The notes under the pieces are model-generated. The model worked only from the letters and a program-made list of their open reading frames with translations, made no database searches and had not been told where the DNA came from. Source: Candolleomyces eurysporus (lineage: Eukaryota; Basidiomycota; Agaricomycetes; Agaricales; Psathyrellaceae). From it: 16,034 nucleotides of DNA. This document shows, piece by piece, positions 1-10,390 of this stretch (position 1 is its first letter; every line of letters begins with the position of its first letter). Where the stretch lies: NCBI GenBank assembly GCA_027579435.1, contig JANBPK010000100.1, positions 1 to 16,034 on the forward strand. The letters run 5' to 3'. Made by a program: the position numbers and the translations under genes.

Positions 1-1020
1 TCTCCCACTGTTACGCCGCTGTCCGAATGATGCACCACTGTCCCGCCGTTGCACTACTGTCCCGCCGCTCTCCCGCTGTTACACCACTGTCCAACTGTGA
101 TACACCACTCTCCCGCTGTTACGCCACTGTCCGAATGATGTACCATTTTACCCTCGGTCTCACCGCAATGGTATAAGGAAGTCATCATACCACCATGCCT
201 ATCGGCCTAGCGCTCGGGAGAGCAACACCACCACTTCTACTTTTGTGACTGTCGCTCCCGCCTCGCCACAGCATCATTACTTCTAATTTTATGACCTCCC
301 CGCCCCCTCTGTTGAACCAGTATCTCTGCGACTTCCCGCCCCCTCTCGCACTCTGTGACTTTACATATCCTCTGACCCACTTCTTTTATAGCGAACTTTC
401 AGTTTCCGCCGTTGATCACGCTAGGATCAGTACCATCTGGACCGTTTCCGACATTTCAATGAATGGTTGACTGCCCGCCCCCGCCTGTCGCACCAGCTCG
501 GCATCGCTTTCGTATTTCTGATATTTTGAGCTTCCCTGCCCTCTGTTGCATCACACCCCCCCCCTCCCCCACTGCACCAATTGGAGTGATGTTTAATACA
601 CTACTATCAGCGCTGTCTTGATCGCTAATCCGCCACTTCTCGCCTCCGAATGCTCCGAGATTGGCATAGCTGTCAATACACCACTTCGTGAGGCACTCTT
701 GCACCACGCACCGTTGCATCACTTCTATTATAACGAATGGCTGCTTCCGCAGGTCCCGCCTCCGTTGGATTGTAATGCATTACTTCCATATCTGTGAGTG
801 GTCCTTTCTCCGCCCACTATTGCACCATTATCGACACTGATATATCGCTTCTTCTTTCCTCCTGATGTATCAACCTCGATAGATCTCTTGATACACCACT
901 TCCATTTTCGTGAACTGCCGCTCCACCCTCGGGCACTATATATTGGACCACATCTTCCAAAGAATCGGCTGCTCGCCACACCCCTGCCCGCCCCCGTCGT
1001 ATAGCTTTCGGCGCACTACT
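1..1020. repeat. Degenerate C-rich minisatellite field
   Basis: This kilobase is strongly pyrimidine-biased and repeats short related phrases at irregular spacing. In the first 160 bases, variants of GTTACRCCRCTGTCC and GATGCACCACTG alternate with CCCGCCGCT-type spacers. Further on, variants of TGATACACCACTTC followed by T-rich then CCCGCC-rich text recur, for example near 228, 262, 672, 711, 776 and 886. No exon with recognisable protein similarity was found on either strand; the short open frames are by-products of the composition. The CACCACT phrase resembles the palindrome arms of the array at the right end, so the two may share ancestry, but the spacers differ. Unit length is too degraded to state. 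Confidence 0.6.
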
Positions 1021-1197
1021 CTTCCCCGTCCTCGATCACACCATCACCACTTTTCCTTTCTTTTTTTCGGACAAACTCAACACTGATCAGACCGTTTGTT
1101 GCACCAGTATCGCTGTTGTTGCTGGATTGGGAGGGATGGATACAATTTCTGAGGGGTGAATCGGATCCACAGCAGCAGAGTCGAAGGAGAATGGGAC

Positions 1198-1405
1198 AGA
1201 GGAAGACAGAGAACAAGCGAGATGGCTATGAAATAAGTTGCTTCAGTTGGGAGTAGAGGAAGGGGTAGAGACGGGAACAGGCAGCAAGCGGGATGGGTAT
1301 GGAGCACATTGTTTCGGTTGGGGGCNTAGAGAAAGGGGCAGAGACGGGAACAGGGAACAGCGGGATGGGTACGAATACATTGCTTCAGTTGGGAGTTAGA
1401 AATCA
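1198..1405. repeat. Three-copy 71-72 bp minisatellite
   Basis: Three head-to-tail copies of a G/A-rich unit can be aligned by eye. Landmarks GATGGCTATG (1221), GATGGGTAT (1292) and GATGGGT (1364) are 71 and 72 bp apart. Each copy holds an AGAGACGGGAACAG-like left part, a (G)CGGGATGGGTA centre and a CATTGCTTCAGTTGGGAG-like right part. The middle copy contains a single N at 1326 after a run of five G. No coding role is apparent. Confidence 0.85.
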
Positions 1406-1703
1406 TTCAATAAATCATGATCATTGTTTGACAAATCGTGTCAAAGCTACTTTACCTGAACTTGAAGCATCAATTGCGAATTTGGGAATTGATCAGTTGC
1501 GTACCAATGGGATGAAGACGACGTGATTCTGTGCTCTACGTAGCAATATCACCATCACGCAATGCATTACTCTGGACGTACCGCGGTGGACGGATGCACC
1601 ATGCACCACGCACCATCTATCGCACTTAATGCATAAAGCCAGAGCTACGACACCAAGAATGATACAGATCATATTGTTCAAGAAGCAAAACAAAAGAGCT
1701 ATA
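1406..1703. other. Flank downstream of the transposase, no gene seen
   Basis: No exon is recognisable here. It lies just past the stop codon of the minus-strand transposase and must hold its 3' untranslated region and perhaps the element's end. A small perfect inverted repeat, TTTGACA (1427-1433) and TGTCAAA (1439-1445) with a 5-nt loop, is present. Around 1590-1610 there is a short GCACCATGCACCACGCACC run resembling the left repeat field. I could not identify a terminal inverted repeat or target-site duplication. Confidence 0.4.
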
Positions 1704-4700
1704 CTACGTAGTGGAGTGGTCATTGCTGGAAGTGGGAATGGGAGGCGAGGGCATAGAACTGCTAGTGAAAATCTTCGTAACCTTTTTGTTCCTCCTCTCG
1801 TACTCCTGCTGCCTCCGGCGATAAAATAGATCCGGCCGCGTCATTTCTTCGTTTGCAGAACTAATAAGACTCGGAACACCTTTCCACTGGCGCTGAAATG
1901 AATCGTGGAGCGACTGGCATAGTGCTGCTTGCCGTTCAGCATACGCCCTCAACCCCTCCTGGTTTTTCGCAGAGCTAGATCCCATACCGTCTAGATCCCC
2001 CTTCCTGCGCCAGTCAGCCGCTTTCCAAACGAAAAAACGCAGAGTTCGGTTCATTTCTTCCTCAACCAATTTGACTTCTTCTTGATATCGCTGGGCTCTC
2101 GCTCGTGATTTTCCCCACTCCACGCGAATTGCTATTAATGGAGTCAGGTAAATTGATACTAATATACAAGGATGCATGAGAATTACTCACTTTCCGTGAC
2201 AAAAGCTTGAGTCTCCTCTTCGGTAGCATCAGCGGCATTAACGCGTCTCCAAATCCAGGAAAGGGTACGTCGAGTCTCGCCCTGACCGTCTTCGGCTTCT
2301 GTCATCGACCTGACATCCTTTTCCTCCAACGGTAAGAATTCCTGATCCACTTTTTCATATCCGAGTAGATCCGCCAAGGCCAAAAGGGAGATTCGAGCCT
2401 GCCTGTACTCGTCTCTTGCGGCAGCTATACGTGCTTGAACAGTAGCAATAGCATTTAAAGCACGGGTGTTAGCCCCTTGGCCTCGAAGCCATCGGTCCTT
2501 TACATCATAGAGAGTAGCACGGACCTGAAGATTGCGCCGAAGGACGCCAAGGGCCTCATGAGCCTGGGCGTTTCGAAGCTTATACTCGATCTCGGCCAAG
2601 GACATATCAAACGAGACCTGTTTTCCGATCTGTGAGGGAAGCCAGAGCTTGACCTCGAAAGGTTTTGGACTCTCGTTCTTCTGTGGCTCTCGTTTACGCA
2701 GGAGGAGGGACGTGGGGATGTACAGCTGGAGAAGGGAGAACCACTCCTCTAGTTTTCGAGTAAGCGCATTAGAGCGCAGTGCGACCCGAGTGATTTGGCG
2801 ATCTTGAGAGTGATCCCAGAGCGACTTGGTCAATGTTTTCAGTGAACGCCTAAATCAAGGTCAGAACATGAATCTTGATAAGTCAAAAATGCCTAACTAC
2901 GTACTGTTCTCCTTCGAGGTCAATGCCCATGGCAATCAAAGAACAAGGCGACACCTCATCCGAAAGGGAGACATCAATTCCCGCTTTCAATGCTTTTCCT
3001 TCTTCCTCTGCTAATTGCCGACGGACAGCCGCCTGCGTTGGCGTCTTGACAGCGAGCTCATATGGATTTGGTTGCGTCTGGTCAAGCTCCCATGCAACCA
3101 TAGCTTCCGTCCACGATCGGAGCTGCTCCGGGTCGATTGTCGCCTCCAGTTCTTGGTGAGCAATTACGTGCTCTGCAACGTCAGATGTCGCTGTGACCAT
3201 CTTCTTCAAAAGGGAGTCACCTAGTGAAGGGACAAATGGTATCAGTTAGCGCATCCCCTCAAGACGATGCATCAGAAATGCATCAGAAAGGCCACTCACC
3301 CAAGCGAATGATTTTTCTCCAATTATAGTCCCCAAAATGGTAGTCGAGTGTATCGCGACGCGTTCCAGGGCCCATCTCTCGCGTACTTGTAGCTAGTGGA
3401 TTGAGGTCACCCCAACCGCGCTCGGGTGCTTCCCCATCTCCAAGTCCTGCCCCTGGCGTCAACATGAAGGCAAATCGATTGCGACAAGCAGGGATATGGG
3501 CAGGGAGATGAAACTTTGGCACAAGGAAACGTATTTCGACGTCCGGTTGAAGAAGGCGGCAGGATGGATCGATTTGGGCTATCCGTGCAAGCAGATGGAT
3601 GAACCACTGGCAGGCAATGTCGTAGGAAATCAAAAACAATTTGAGGAGACAAAATTGAAGGCTCAAGATCGTAATATAGTCCATATTGCAATAACTAACA
3701 ATTGTTAGTGCGGATCTGTGTCTTGAGTGATACAACACACACCGTTCACCCCTCTGCATATCGCATACTGCTGACGGCCGCTTGAAATTATGCCGGCTAC
3801 ATTCTACCGTAGCTATCCCCGAAGAAGCGTAACCTTGACCTGGGCGTAGGTCCGCAAGGTTGACAGCGTCGTGGCGAGAGCATGTGCTTTTGGGCTCCAT
3901 TTCCATGTCATGCTTCTTCAGGTGCTTCTGGAATGCTTTCTCCTCTACCACATACGCAAAGCCTTTGCTAAGTCCGGGGTCGGCCTCCTCGCTGGAACAG
4001 TCCTTCCGCTTCATTCGAAAGCATGCATCAAGGGCTAGGTTAAGAGCATAGAGAAATCTGCTCGTGCTCAGATCAAATGGGATTGAATGACAAAACGGGA
4101 GGTGCGTACTTCAAGTCCCTAGGTGCGTTCTCCCATCCTTCCTGAAGATTTATCCCCGGATGAGGGCAAGGTGGGCAAAGAAGCGCGCACTCCCCCGGTC
4201 GCGTCTCTGATGCACCACGAGCCGGATCGTGCCCTCTACCGGTCCGTTTCAAGAGCTTGAGGTGTCTCCATTGGTGAACAATTCGAAGGAGGGTGGGATA
4301 ACGGTCCTATGTAATACCAAGTGAGAAATCCCCAATTCAACCAATCGGGACGTTGACGCACCTTGGGCTCACAGACACCAGTGTTGTCCGTCAGCCGAGA
4401 AATCGTTTGATAGAACTCGTAAGTTGACAGTTTTGACTCATACTGGAGCAGCTCAAACAATTCTAGAACACGGAAAGTCGCTGCAGTCTTTGGATTGACC
4501 ACCGTGGCTGGGTAGAGACGACGTTCCAGCAGCTGTTCGACCTGTCCCTTTGGGGACTGACCACAGCCACAGTAGTCCAGGCCTACAGAATGGACCTGAT
4601 CGCAATCAATAATGACGAAATCGTCTCCCCATGTTTGGTTCGGATGAGGGCACCGCTCTCCCGCTGGATGGCCGAGTTGAATCCGAAGACCAAGGGATTT

Positions 4701-5436
4701 CAATGACAACTGAGAGAAATAGGCTCCGTTCCACAGCTGTATACAAACTTCAGTGATAGTACATATTGCTAGAAGTGAGAACCAGACCTCGATGCGATGG
4801 AAAGGCATGTGGTGATGTCTTGACACCATACAACCTCGACAGACAAGCCCGAAATTGTCACAGCACAAGCACCGATACTTTGCTTCAAGTTCTGGATTTC
4901 GACATTGTGAACAGATGCCATTAGTAAGGTCTCCACGTCCTTCAAGAGTGATTAACCCTTGAAGGAAGCTGTCGATGTGTTTCATCCACTCGTGCATCGG
5001 TTTGGTCTATATGTTAATCAGATAACGGTTGAATACACAAGGTGGTGCATTGTCTGCTCACCCCCTTCTCTTTCGGCTTCGGAAGCTCGGGATCATCTGC
5101 TGGCGGTAACTTCTCCTGATTTATAAAACTGTCAACGTAGCCCTGATCCCATCCTGCCGATTGGTTGTTGACACGGCCCCATACCACGTCCATTTGGGAA
5201 TCGGATAGGTTGATTTCCTTCCAAGTAAAAGCCATGATTGCAGTGTTAACATCTGAGCGAAAGGAGGTATCTGTGACCCTGAATCCACTATCCACGACCT
5301 TCAGCTTCTTGACTTTCACCGTGTGTGCAAGGGGACGCATTGTGCTCGATACTTGTTGCAGCGCTGATGAAGGGACATGAGTGGCACACTTGATTTTTCC
5401 TTTTTTCTTGGCATTTAGCCCCTGATTTCTGCCCAT
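1704..5436 (-). CDS. KDZ-superfamily transposase with CxC2 cysteine cluster, nine exons, intact
   Basis: This is a Kyakuja-Dileera-Zisupton type DNA transposase, expected to act in the nucleus by cutting and pasting its own element. Exons on the minus strand are 5436-5062, 5006-4788, 4736-4362, 4306-4110, 4057-3743, 3694-3300, 3220-2905, 2849-2191 and 2131-1704. Introns are 48-79 nt with GT..AG ends, and all phases agree, giving 1092 residues. The CxC2 zinc-binding cluster is at about residues 156-200 (C157, C160, C171, C174, C181, C184, then HHHMPFHRIELWNG). KTAATFRVLELF and SRLTDNTG follow, then a CPPCPHPGINL segment near 367-377. The core has ALDACFRMKRK (D399), SYDIACQW (D519), PKFHLPAHI, then DGEAPERGW (D580/E582) and STREMGPGTRRDTLD. 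D399, D519 and D580 or E582 are my guess at the acidic catalytic set. An arginine-rich helical C-terminus ends the protein. The start at 5436 (MGRNQG) was preferred over an in-frame ATG at 5619, which overlaps the divergent gene. No stop or frameshift was seen, so it could be an active autonomous copy; family membership is near certain, exact splice sites slightly less so. Confidence 0.95.
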
Positions 5437-5602
5437 TGAGACGATGAGTAGTGGAGCGAGGATATGAGAGAGATGAGAGCGAATGGAGAGCAGTGAGATG
5501 GGCGTGGCTGTTCTTGTTTGGTTGCATGCAGCAAATACAAATATAATGAATTCATAACACGATGAACTTCTGCTCCAACTTGTCCCATTCACAAGCTCAA
5601 GA
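5437..5602. promoter_or_regulatory. Shared divergent promoter between transposase and partner gene
   Basis: Only 166 bp lie between the start codons of two genes pointing away from each other, so both promoters must lie in or across this interval. An A/T-rich patch with TATAAT at 5542-5547, about 60 bp before the plus-strand ATG and about 105 bp before the minus-strand ATG, is the only core-promoter-like element I see. An ATG at 5562 on the plus strand is out of frame with the gene start, so transcription probably begins downstream of it or initiation there is weak. The regulatory role is inferred from position. Confidence 0.6.
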
Positions 5603-6344
5603 ATGGGCCGAAAGGTCAAGTACCATACACAAGAGGAACGCAGAGCAGCACGCCGTGAACGGCACTCAGTGAAGGCATTGACGCCAGGGTGTGCCTCCTT
5701 AGTTTGATTGCCGCATATGAATACTCACTCATTGGTTCAGGTTCAAGAAAGCTCGTCGTGAAGCGAATCGCAGGGCCTATGCAAAACGTAAAATTGTCGT
5801 TGTCCCAGAACCTTCAGACGTTGTGCTGTCCCTAGCGTCAACTGAAATTGTGGTGTATGGATACGAGCACCTCTGCGCCCATTACTCAATCATTGCGGAC
5901 CCACTGGAACTTGCCGACGTCACTCTCACCGACGCTGACTTCCAGAAGATGATTGGCCACCCACCGTACCCCTCCCATATTGTCGATCTCGATTCATTTG
6001 AGAAGGACTGGCCCATAATCTCGGCAGTGACACAAGGCTATGCCACAAGAATGTACGTTTTGGACCAGACCGCTTTGATCAACCGTGCGGTTGACTGTGA
6101 TCGGGCATCCCTCTCCTCCGAACTCTCTAAATCATATTCCAACTTGATGGCGGATTGGCAACTTTTTGGAGATACCGTACGAGACAATCCCCACGACCTC
6201 CCCACAGAATTCCTTGCCTTTCAAAGCCGACTTTGGGCCTCTCGACGCCTTACGTGGCTGGCCGATGATATAAGGTGTTTGGCAACGGAAGGAGTGGATG
6301 TATTACTTGCTAACTTGAAAGAACGGCTTAGATCTTTCAAGTAG
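5603..6344 (+). CDS. Divergent partner gene: unrecognised protein with basic N-terminus
   Basis: The predicted protein has about 229 residues in two exons. Exon 1 starts at 5603 with an A at -3 and G at +4 of the ATG, and encodes MGRKVKYHTQEERRAARRER, a lysine/arginine-rich helix-prone stretch. An intron of 52 nt (5689-5740) joins it to FKKARREANRRAYAKRK, continuing the basic region. A second reading, removing 5669-5747, also stays in frame and joins the two basic blocks more tightly, so the splice is uncertain. From about residue 50 the protein is acidic and hydrophobic (YGYEHLCAHYSIIADPLELA, then HPPYPSHIVDLDSFEKDWP) with no motif I can name. It ends in a helical tail. Basic starts of this sort occur in many unnamed mushroom proteins and could bind DNA, as a bZIP basic region does, but no leucine zipper is visible. 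Its head-to-head position suggests it belongs with the transposase. Confidence 0.75.
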
Positions 6345-8860
6345 AAGATCATGCATTTTGTATACAGGAATGACAAACTCTATGGATTTTCTGCGATTCC
6401 GGACAGTCTGAGAGTTAGATAAGATCTGGTGTCAATTTTTCATTTCACGCAATTTACAAGCCAACAGATTACAAGTACAAGCGGGATGTCAATGTTTCAC
6501 TCTTAGCGAGTAAGGTTAAATCAGTCGGCAGGAACTGGATAGCCGAGAGGGTCGTCGATATCGGCTCCAGCATCTGCGGTCACTAGCCCGAAAATCAAGT
6601 GTATTTCTCCGCAAGGGGATTGTTAGCAAAACCAACGGGAAACAGACTTTGTTGGTCCTCACAATGCGCACGGTATTGAGCCTCAGCTCAAGCGCTGTTA
6701 CATCGAAGCAGCGGGTCCATCGGTTGTCAATATTACAAATGGGACGGTGGTTTTGATTTGAATTGCACCGACGTAGGACAGGATGCATTGATCAAGCCAC
6801 ACCACGGCGTCTCTGGGAATCGGTTTGTTGGTGTAATGCATTAACAATCTGGTTGGGAATTCAGAGTAAGGCTCACGATAAGGGATAATAGCTTTGCATA
6901 ACTTCTGTAAAATGATAACATAGGACCGTTTCCCCAATCGGAACTGCTTCTCGACTTGCATTCATGGGAAATATGGAGCAGAGTTGATGCCGGCTCATTC
7001 GGAAATTTACCAGGGCGCCGCTGGTTGATGACGGCTCCTTTGTTTATTGATGACAGATGGGGACTGACCTCTCTTCCTCTTCCCGCAACCTAGGTAACAA
7101 CAAGTCGGGCTACCATNGGCGCCCTCCGTGACTACTGTCTCTGTTTGGTTGCTTTGTCGGTCAGAACGCCACCACTAATGGCTGTCCCACGTCCTCCGCT
7201 NGATGGTGCTCTACGGGCAATTGCGTCATTGAGATGCACCCGACTCTGTTACCAGAACTCATAGCCATACCTTCCATTTACAGAGATATCGGTTACTCTG
7301 GATTAATATGGCGTGAGCTGAGGTAAACTTCCAGGTCTCCACGCACGACTTGCGGTTGGTGTCAAATGGCTTGTTGTCTTGTGCCAATGTCTAGATTTGC
7401 TTCTCTCATTATGAGCTGCTCTTGTTAGAGTAGCTATTCCAGTGCTTGATCCTTGCTTTCGGCAGCCATGGCCTAAGGACAAATGACGTCACTCTGAGCG
7501 CAAAAGAGCGCCCTGTCCCTGTGCCAACAAGGATGAATGACGTCACTCTGAGCGCAGTTTTTGTTCAAGTCCATCCACCTTCCTACCGCCTTCCTGGGGA
7601 CTGTCAACAGATCTACGCCTTTTGAGCTAGGCTTTCACCTGATGTATTAACCTATGAAGAGCAGCAATGTGATGCAATGAAGCAATCTCGCTGCTCTTAG
7701 ACTCTGCGCGAAGTCCGAGTGGATCGCATATGAGCAGCGCGTAGCGGCCGACCAGCGCTCATTCTGCTAATCTTCTGGGACCACTCTTTGCAAAGAACAG
7801 ACAAGAGGCTAACCTGATGCAATGCCACGTAGTGCGCGTCCTTTGATGCTTCGAGTTTTTCTTTGCAGTGCTACGACTTGCAACTGGTTCAACATCAACT
7901 TCCTAGCTCGCGCTCAGATGAGCAAACCTGGGATTCATGATACTCAGGATCGAGGGGGGCTTAGTTTGACAAATTTATATGGCCCCTTGGAGGCGTCTGA
8001 GAGTCCTCTGTCAAATTTCAGGCAAAAGTGAGCGCTTAGAATCTCGTATCCGCCTAATTCCAGTTTACTCGGCCATCTAGAAAAACTCTGTCTATGGCTC
8101 TGGTCTTTCCGCTATCGCTACAATATCTCGATAAATTGCCTTGGGGTTGTTATGGGATCCATATTCATACCATTATATTGTATTTATTGGCGTATCTTCG
8201 ATGTAAGAGCTAAAATTCATGAATTTGCGCCAAAATGGTCATAAACACAAAAATTGGTTTATAACATGAGTGCATTTGCCATTTTGTGAGACACAGATGC
8301 AGAAACGGCTTTTAATGAGTGCATAGAGGCTGTTGGTAGCCCTGTTGGGGTGGGTACTGCAATTTTGAGAGACGGGAATACAAATCCTCGGGCGCGGTTC
8401 AGAGTTGCATACGGAGAGTCAGGCATGTTTTACCGTTTCGAAGGTTCTGAAAAGTCAACAACATAGATTGAAAATTCAAACGTGAGATCAATGTAATACA
8501 CTACAAGAGTAGCAATTTCCGATGTTCCTTTCTGTTATCGGGTACGAAAATCGTGTATCATCGCAAAATCTATATCTTCCTTTGCATTCAGCGAACATTT
8601 AAACGAGTTCTGATTGGCCAAGAAACCAGACTTCCGTTCCGTTGATCTGTCGTTCTCATTTCGGGCCGCTGAGTGCGGTTGCTGTTCTGTCCAAATTCGG
8701 TCCTTTCAGCGTGGCACCTTTCCGTCTCGCCACAAGTATAGTGGTGCATTCGATGCAAGAAAGCCAGACTCCCCTTTTGTCCCGCCCTTTCTTTCATGTC
8801 AAAAACATCAGAGTCTACATCCATCCCGATGATCTACAAGGTTGCCACAAAGCGTAGTGA
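6345..8860. other. Long stretch without a recognisable gene
   Basis: I recognise no gene in these 2.5 kb. On the minus strand, 6961-6698 is open for 87 codons and a separate short segment near 6583-6518 reads LVTADAGADIDDPLGYPVPA before a stop, preceded by a CTAG that could be an acceptor. Together these could be remains of a small gene converging on the partner gene, but no family similarity supports this. 7822-8031 (plus) and the overlapping frames at 8588-8857 look random. Single N characters occur at 7117 and 7201. The direct repeat at 7482-7556 is listed separately. Confidence 0.4.
7482..7556. repeat. 21-bp direct repeat carrying TGACGTCA
   Basis: An identical 21-base sequence occurs at 7482-7502 and 7536-7556, 54 bp apart. 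Each copy contains the perfect palindrome TGACGTCA (7484-7491 and 7538-7545) followed by CTCTGAGCGCA. TGACGTCA is the consensus site of ATF/CREB-type bZIP proteins, so paired binding sites are one reading; a remnant of a tandem duplication is another. No gene start is recognisable nearby. Confidence 0.7.
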
Positions 8861-9779
8861 GGGCTCTAAGCCTGCGAAGACAACTTGAAGCCCACCGCTT
8901 CCCTGATGGCTAGAAGGAGGAGTAAATGAAGGGCTGAGACAAGCAGATGCTTGGCATCTACAACAGTAAGTTCGGAAGCTACTCTATGATTTTGACTGAC
9001 TCTGACTTGTGCGTATTCGGGTTTCAAGCAGGCCCACCCCAATACTGGTATCTCAAGACTTGAACGAGGCGATGGCTATCTTGAACAGCTTCATCAACGA
9101 TTGCCACCAGTGTGGCTTCCAGTACATGTTCCAGCCCTAAGTCAATGACCGACATCAACTGATATGCAAAAGCGGTCCACCCTGACACCGGTACCCTGAA
9201 CCAGGCAATGGCTATCTTATAGCTTCGTCAAGGATGTCTTCGAGCGCATTGCCACTGAGGCTTCCAGTACGTGTTCCAGCTCTACGTCAATGACCGACAT
9301 CAACTGATGCAAAAGCGGTCCACCCCGATCCCGCTACCTGGACCAGGTGATGGCTTGAACAGATTGGTACCTTCTAGCGCATTGCCACCGAGGCTTCCAG
9401 TACACTTTGAGCTACCTCGACCAACATCAACTGATGCAAAAGCGATCTACCCTGATGCCGGTAGCCTGAATCAGGCGATGGCTAACTTGAACAGCTTTGT
9501 CAACGATATCTTTGAGCGTGTTGCCACTGGGGCTTCCAGTATCTCTTGGTCTATTGATATGTCGGTTTGCTTTCAGAACTCGCTGCTTACTCCACCATCT
9601 CGACCCGCGAAATCCAGACCGCTGTCCGCCTCATCCTCCCTGGTGAACTTGCCAAGCACGCTATCTCTGAGGGTACCAAGTCAGCAACAAGTGAGTATCG
9701 CGTCTTGTATTCATCGCGTGTTCAGTCACTAACTACATTCCTCTTTTCTCCAATGTTCTCGTTGGCCGGTACTAAGTAA
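8861..9779 (+). pseudogene. Histone H2B pseudogene with amplified internal exon
   Basis: Several parts match histone H2B, a nucleosome core protein. A decayed N-terminal exon (about 8861-8965) holds traces of SKPAKTT and of ETYSSYIYK, ending at a GTAAGT donor (8966). After a lost acceptor comes KQ-HP-TGIS (from about 9020) and the helix AMAILNSF. The best copy of the central exon (about 9437-9538) gives [21 protein letters not shown]. An intron with GTATCT donor and TTTCAG acceptor leads to KLAAY then [33 protein letters not shown]; the usual NKK between LAAY and STIS is missing. A last segment reads MFSLAGTK before TAA at 9777-9779, like the normal H2B tail. Stops, frame breaks, a missing acceptor and four copies of the central exon make an H2B product impossible. 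No functional H2B gene or H2A partner is in the window. Confidence 0.87.
9020..9545 (+). repeat. Four tandem copies of the H2B central exon
   Basis: Copies begin near 9020, 9167, 9311 and 9437. The shared phrase GCTTCCAGTA recurs at 9114, 9260, 9393 and 9532, so the period is 133-146 bp. Each unit runs from the KQVHPDTG-equivalent codons through FERIATEAS and, in the first three, on into a donor-like GTAC(A/G)TGTTCCAG and about 40 nt ending TGACCGACATCAACTGATGC before the next copy starts. The first three copies thus include the start of the intron after the central exon; only the fourth has a complete intron leading to the C-terminal exon. Copies differ by substitutions and indels, so the amplification is old. 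Confidence 0.85.
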
Positions 9780-10390
9780 AATTTGGATCCGGTTTTCTGT
9801 ATCTGCACATCATTGTATTCCATAATTTTCTTCTCATCTCAGGCTGTCTCACCGCATGAAGTCAGATCGCGGCCCTTCCATTTCCTCTCTACCTCTCATA
9901 TGGTGTCCACGCTACTGGCTCGGCATTTCCTTCTATATACCGGCCGCCATCTACTCTCAGATTGAAGAATTTGATTGAATATGTAGATTACTTCAATCGA
10001 GTCATTATCTAGCTTCAATTAGAGCCATTTTAGTTTATTTGGGATTTGGAGGCCAATAGGTTTGGAGCCACAATCGGTCGCGGCTGCCACCGGTTGGAGA
10101 CGTGCTAAACTTGTTTCGAGAGTGACCTCAAGAATGAGGTTCAAGGCCCGAGCTCAATGGAGAGAATTAACACAGCCTCCATATATTGTGTCGTCACAAA
10201 CATTCAGGTTGTNCCCCCCATGTCGTCAACATCCTTTTCATTCCCGGATTTCTTCAGGCCCTTTACTTTGCGAAATCATTTGAGTTCTCACTTTCCACGG
10301 TTCAATCTAGTAAACAGATATAACATCCCAATGTGGCGATTTAGGAATTTCTACCCTGCACTCCGCTACCTCCAACGCAACCAACCAACT
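9780..10390. other. Intergenic stretch, nothing recognised
   Basis: No exon can be supported. The plus strand is open for short distances around 9783-9965 and 10062-10283 without family resemblance. A single N sits at 10213 before six C. A TATA-like CATATATTG near 10182 could precede the gene fragment that follows, but this is only a base pattern. Confidence 0.35.

Noticed and set aside
2826..3224. Plus-strand open frames of 62-94 codons
   Set aside because: They are shadows of transposase exons 7 and 8 on the minus strand.
5437..5619. Longer N-terminus for the transposase from an in-frame ATG at 5619
   Set aside because: It would overlap the start of the divergent gene and add a hydrophobic stretch unlike the basic start expected; MGRNQG at 5436 is more natural.
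1406..7000. Terminal inverted repeats for the KDZ element
   Set aside because: Comparing the flanks by eye gave only short chance matches such as AATGCATTAC near 1560 and in the reverse complement near 6830; too short and common to call.
8588..8857. Overlapping open frames on both strands upstream of the H2B remnant
   Set aside because: Three mutually overlapping frames of similar length with no recognisable motif indicate chance openness.
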